22,055 nt of DNA. Source: a virus. The stretch is taken from the IMG/VR virus record IMGVR_UViG_3300020436_000111, positions 1-22,055 of that record; one strand, written 5' to 3'. Both the position numbers and the translations under genes were made by a program. Positions 19,340 through 22,055 of the stretch are shown piece after piece; positions within the stretch are counted from its first letter, which is position 1; every line of letters starts with the position of its first letter. The notes under the pieces are model-generated. The model was not told the DNA's origin and did no database searches. It was given only the letters and a program-made list of their open reading frames with translations.

Positions 19340-22055
19340 ATGTCATCAGATGTAATGCAAGAAGGTGGTTTAGGTGGTCACATGGACCATCTATACGACA
19401 ATCCAAGCCTCTCTTTTGGAGAAATGAAGGAAATATTCCAACTTGCAGCGTCTGGTAAGCTCGAAGGCACCCAAAAGCTCGACGGTCAGAATATTTTTAT
19501 CACCTATTCGCTGAAAAGAGGTCGAGCATTTGCCGCACGCAATAAAACAAACCTAAAATCCGGTGGAATGAGCGGTGAACAACTTGCATCGAAATTTGAA
19601 GGAAGAGGAGCGCTTCAAAAAGCATTTGTTGATGCATTTCAAGCCTTTGAAGAGGCGGTATCTTCGTTTTCGGAACAAGAGATTATAGATTCCTTTGGAG
19701 AAGACGGAGATATCTACTATAGTGCTGAAGTTATCGATCCCGGCAACCCGAATGTCATTGATTATGATGAAAAAGTTCTTAATATTCATCGCGGTGGTCA
19801 TGGAAGGGTCGAGAAAGGCACTGGAGCGGTCACAGCTACGGCTGAAACGGACGATATGCAAAAATCTTCGGTCGCGCTTGATGCAGCAATTTCAAAAATT
19901 GAAAATTTAAAGCAATCTAACAACTTTAAAGTTCAAAGAGGTGCCTTGACCACTCTTCAGTCCGTAACGGACGGTAAACACGCACAGACGGCTATCTCAA
20001 GGCTTGATTCTGTTGTGGGAGGAGATGCAGAGACTGTTGGCGAGTTTGTAATCAAAAAACTGAAACCGATCGTAGCTCAAAAGGTTAAATTATCAAAAGA
20101 TAAAGAAAAACAAGTCATAGGAAAAATGTTGGGACAAAAAGGTCTTAATATTAAAAAAATAAGAGCGGATCTGACACCAGAAGAACAACAAGCGGTAGGA
20201 GAATTAATATCTCAATCAAAAATGATATTGAAACAGATTATCGCGCCGATTGAAGATATTGTACATGATTTTGCAGTAGATGCCCTACAAGGTTTGCAAA
20301 GTATTTACATGCTCGGAGCACAAGATAAAAAAGTTGCAAAAATTAGAGATAAAGTCGCATCTGAAATTTCAGCTATTGAAGGATCCGGTGATGATGTTAG
20401 CATTGGCAAGCTAAAACGACAACTTGAAAAAATGAAATATGCCGAAAAAGGCTTGGAAGGAATCACGACCGCATCTGAAGGTTTTGTTTTCGACTATAAC
20501 GGACATACTTATAAATTGACAGGTAATTTTGCTCCAATTAACCAGATTTTGGGAATGTTGAAATATAAAGGCAAAGGGGGAGAACAAAAAATGAATGAAT
20601 CAAACGGAAAAGGCAAAGGAATCGCTCTTGTTCCCGGCGGGTTCAAGCCTCCTCATGCTGGTCATTATCAATTAGCCGCTTGGGCTGGTTCTCAGCCGGG
20701 AGTGGACCGAGCTATTGTCTTAGTATCTCCCAAAGCAAGAGGTCCGGTTGACGCTCAAAAGTCTATGCAAATCTGGGAAGTTTATAAATCACTCGGAGCC
20801 AACTTTGACGTTCAGATTAGCGGAATTGCGTCCCCTGTAGGTGCTACATACGAGTATGTTGATAATCAAGCACAACCGGGAGATACAATATTTGTTATCA
20901 AAGGCGAAAAAGATGCTGGAGATAAAAGATTCGAGCGGATGAAGGGTAGAAAAGAAGGCGTCGAGGTAAAAGAGTTAACTTCTCCAACATTTGCCGGTGG
21001 TGTTAGTGGGACACAGATGAGAGGATTCATTACATCTGGTGACGCTAATTCTTTTCAGGCTGCTCTACCTGACGGATTGTCTCAAGAACAAAAAAACAAA
21101 GTATGGGAAATAGCATCTGAAGGTTCAGTTAATCTTAATGAATATTTGGAAATGGTCGTTAAAGAAACAATCAATGAAGATATGTACAAAGCATTTGGTG
21201 ATCTTGCTGTTGCAGCATCCAGTACAGAGGCAGGAGGGGAAACTGACAAAGCTGTTCTTGATACCGCCAGACCCTTCTTAGAGGGCGAGGAAGACATAGA
21301 AGAATTTAAAAGTCGCCTTAAAGAATATTTTATGGGGATAATTAATGAAAAGAAGTTTGGAAATAATCTTGAATTAACTGAAATGTCATCTATGGCTGGT
21401 GGTTCTATGGAGGGAGGCGGATCCGCGTGGACAAATTTCGACAAAGAAGAAAATGAAAAAGAAAAACCGGGAGGAAACATAATGGAGTTTAAAACATATT
21501 CCAGAAAAGATATCATTGAAGAGATGATGTTGAGAGAGAACATTAGAAATACTATCAAAAAAGTCAAAAAAACGAAGTTGAATGAATCTAAGAAAATATC
21601 CGCTCTTCGCAGTCTTGTAAAACAGCTTATCTTAGAGGCTGATGAAGTTGCTCCGCATCAATCAACTGGTATTAATGTCTTAGAGGATTTGCTCAAGAAA
21701 ATTGTACCTCAGATTGAAGGCGACTACAAAACGTTAACGACTAGTAAAGAACAAAGAGACTCCTTCCGGGCGCATGTTCTCAATGCAACAGAAAATGCAA
21801 TCGCACCAGTATCAGCAACTCCTGATCGTGAAGGAGAATCTGATGAGGAAGAAATTGAGCCAATTGAAGAAATAGAAATAACTGTTGGTTCTGGAGATTC
21901 TGAAGAAGAGGTTGATGCTGGAGATATTACTAGTTTCGATGATGATGAAAAATTAATTGATATTGGAAATATGGGAGGACAACAAGACGATGGCGGTTTT
22001 CAAGAGCTAGAGGGACAAGAAGCTACAGGTCGTAATGTCGCAAATATGAGTTTCC
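19340..22055 (+). CDS. ligase-like / NMN-adenylyltransferase-like fusion, 3' end outside window
   Basis: The frame is open from ATG 19340 to the window end (905 codons), after GGGAG about a dozen bases upstream. N-terminal domain: KLDGQN (46-51) as motif I of covalent nucleotidyltransferases (K46 the candidate lysine), and EGFVF (380-384) with YKLTG (391-395) as motifs IV and V, separated by a helical insertion. Second domain: GGFKPPHAGHY (433-443, HxGH at 439-442) and SGTQMR (556-561), hallmarks of NMN adenylyltransferase/cytidylyltransferases. The tail is acidic, with looser matches to the tag peptides (about 721-744 and ALRSLVKQLILEADE at 755-769), then SKEQRDSFRAHVLNATE. Similar chains occur in marine T4-like phages, to my memory. 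Ligase activity is unproven; NAD synthesis or RNA repair are possible roles. Confidence 0.75.
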   Translation, partial: MSSDVMQEGGLGGHMDHLYDNPSLSFGEMKEIFQLAASGKLEGTQKLDGQNIFITYSLKRGRAFAARNKTNLKSGGMSGEQLASKFEGRGALQKAFVDAFQAFEEAVSSFSEQEIIDSFGEDGDIYYSAEVIDPGNPNVIDYDEKVLNIHRGGHGRVEKGTGAVTATAETDDMQKSSVALDAAISKIENLKQSNNFKVQRGALTTLQSVTDGKHAQTAISRLDSVVGGDAETVGEFVIKKLKPIVAQKVKLSKDKEKQVIGKMLGQKGLNIKKIRADLTPEEQQAVGELISQSKMILKQIIAPIEDIVHDFAVDALQGLQSIYMLGAQDKKVAKIRDKVASEISAIEGSGDDVSIGKLKRQLEKMKYAEKGLEGITTASEGFVFDYNGHTYKLTGNFAPINQILGMLKYKGKGGEQKMNESNGKGKGIALVPGGFKPPHAGHYQLAAWAGSQPGVDRAIVLVSPKARGPVDAQKSMQIWEVYKSLGANFDVQISGIASPVGATYEYVDNQAQPGDTIFVIKGEKDAGDKRFERMKGRKEGVEVKELTSPTFAGGVSGTQMRGFITSGDANSFQAALPDGLSQEQKNKVWEIASEGSVNLNEYLEMVVKETINEDMYKAFGDLAVAASSTEAGGETDKAVLDTARPFLEGEEDIEEFKSRLKEYFMGIINEKKFGNNLELTEMSSMAGGSMEGGGSAWTNFDKEENEKEKPGGNIMEFKTYSRKDIIEEMMLRENIRNTIKKVKKTKLNESKKISALRSLVKQLILEADEVAPHQSTGINVLEDLLKKIVPQIEGDYKTLTTSKEQRDSFRAHVLNATENAIAPVSATPDREGESDEEEIEPIEEIEITVGSGDSEEEVDAGDITSFDDDEKLIDIGNMGGQQDDGGFQELEGQEATGRNVANMSF

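Noticed and set aside
21082-21567. 161-codon minus-strand frame near the window end
   Set aside because: It lies opposite the ligase/NMNAT fusion, which is open over the whole stretch with recognisable motifs; no ribosome site or promoter on the minus strand.
1-22055. tRNA genes, CRISPR arrays, insertion sequences, integrase or att sites
   Set aside because: I looked for T-arm words, regularly spaced repeats, transposase motifs and flanking duplications and saw none.

Overview
The window looks like part of a large tailed bacteriophage (Caudoviricetes), probably a marine T4-like myovirus. All supported genes are on the + strand. They are tightly packed, often with ATGA or TAATG overlaps, and mostly carry strong AGGAG-type ribosome sites. 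Many are small proteins of kinds common in phages, alongside typical large-phage genes: peptide deformylase, a MoxR/VWA pair, a tubulin/FtsZ homologue, a histone H1-like protein and large virion-type proteins. There is no tRNA, rRNA, CRISPR array or insertion sequence. The host cannot be read from the sequence, but sigma70-type promoters and SD-led translation point to an ordinary bacterium. Family assignments are from memory of motifs; no database search was possible.

Layout. 1-236: non-coding, G/T-rich, ending in a sigma70-type promoter. 237-790: no convincing gene, but many complementary helices; a candidate large structured RNA containing one possible 23-codon ORF. 834-3321: two transcription units with near-identical promoter modules, encoding a MoxR-type AAA+ ATPase and its usual partner, a DUF2201-like metallopeptidase/VWA protein. 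3369-3726: one small phage protein and a palindromic poly-G/poly-C tract where base composition starts to change. 3727-9313: a run of small phage genes (a paralogous pair, membrane microproteins, peptide deformylase, a stand-alone LeuA-regulatory-domain-like protein, an exported protein, a fibre-like protein, a lipoprotein). 9319-12205: small genes including a histone H1-like protein, an orphan MvaI/BcnI-type endonuclease and an unusual Cys/Trp/Tyr-rich lipoprotein. 12289-14327: genes sharing a short N-terminal peptide. 14424-end: a small conserved gene, a strong terminator, the tubulin homologue, a 1038-residue multidomain protein, a coiled-coil protein, and an unfinished ligase-like/NMN-adenylyltransferase-like fusion that runs off the window.

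Two threads tie the second half together. First, a recurring ACTATTTAT motif sits in four intergenic gaps. In two of them it lies in the loop of a hairpin whose 3' arm contains the Shine-Dalgarno site of the next gene. This matches the T4 logic (genes e, soc, 49) in which read-through early mRNA is untranslatable while mRNA started inside the hairpin is translatable, so the motif is probably this phage's late promoter. Second, a 12-16 residue amphipathic peptide (core L-x-x-I-[IV]-[KR]-E-E-L) starts four consecutive proteins, occurs inside several others, and recurs as a looser match between domains of the two giant proteins. I infer a capsid-targeting and/or prohead-protease tag, comparable to T4 internal-protein targeting sequences. 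If so, the window encodes a set of proteins packaged with the DNA: a zincin, KOW-like, EF-hand-like, ParB/Srx-like, ligase-like and NMNAT-like domains, with a tubulin homologue translationally coupled to the largest of them.
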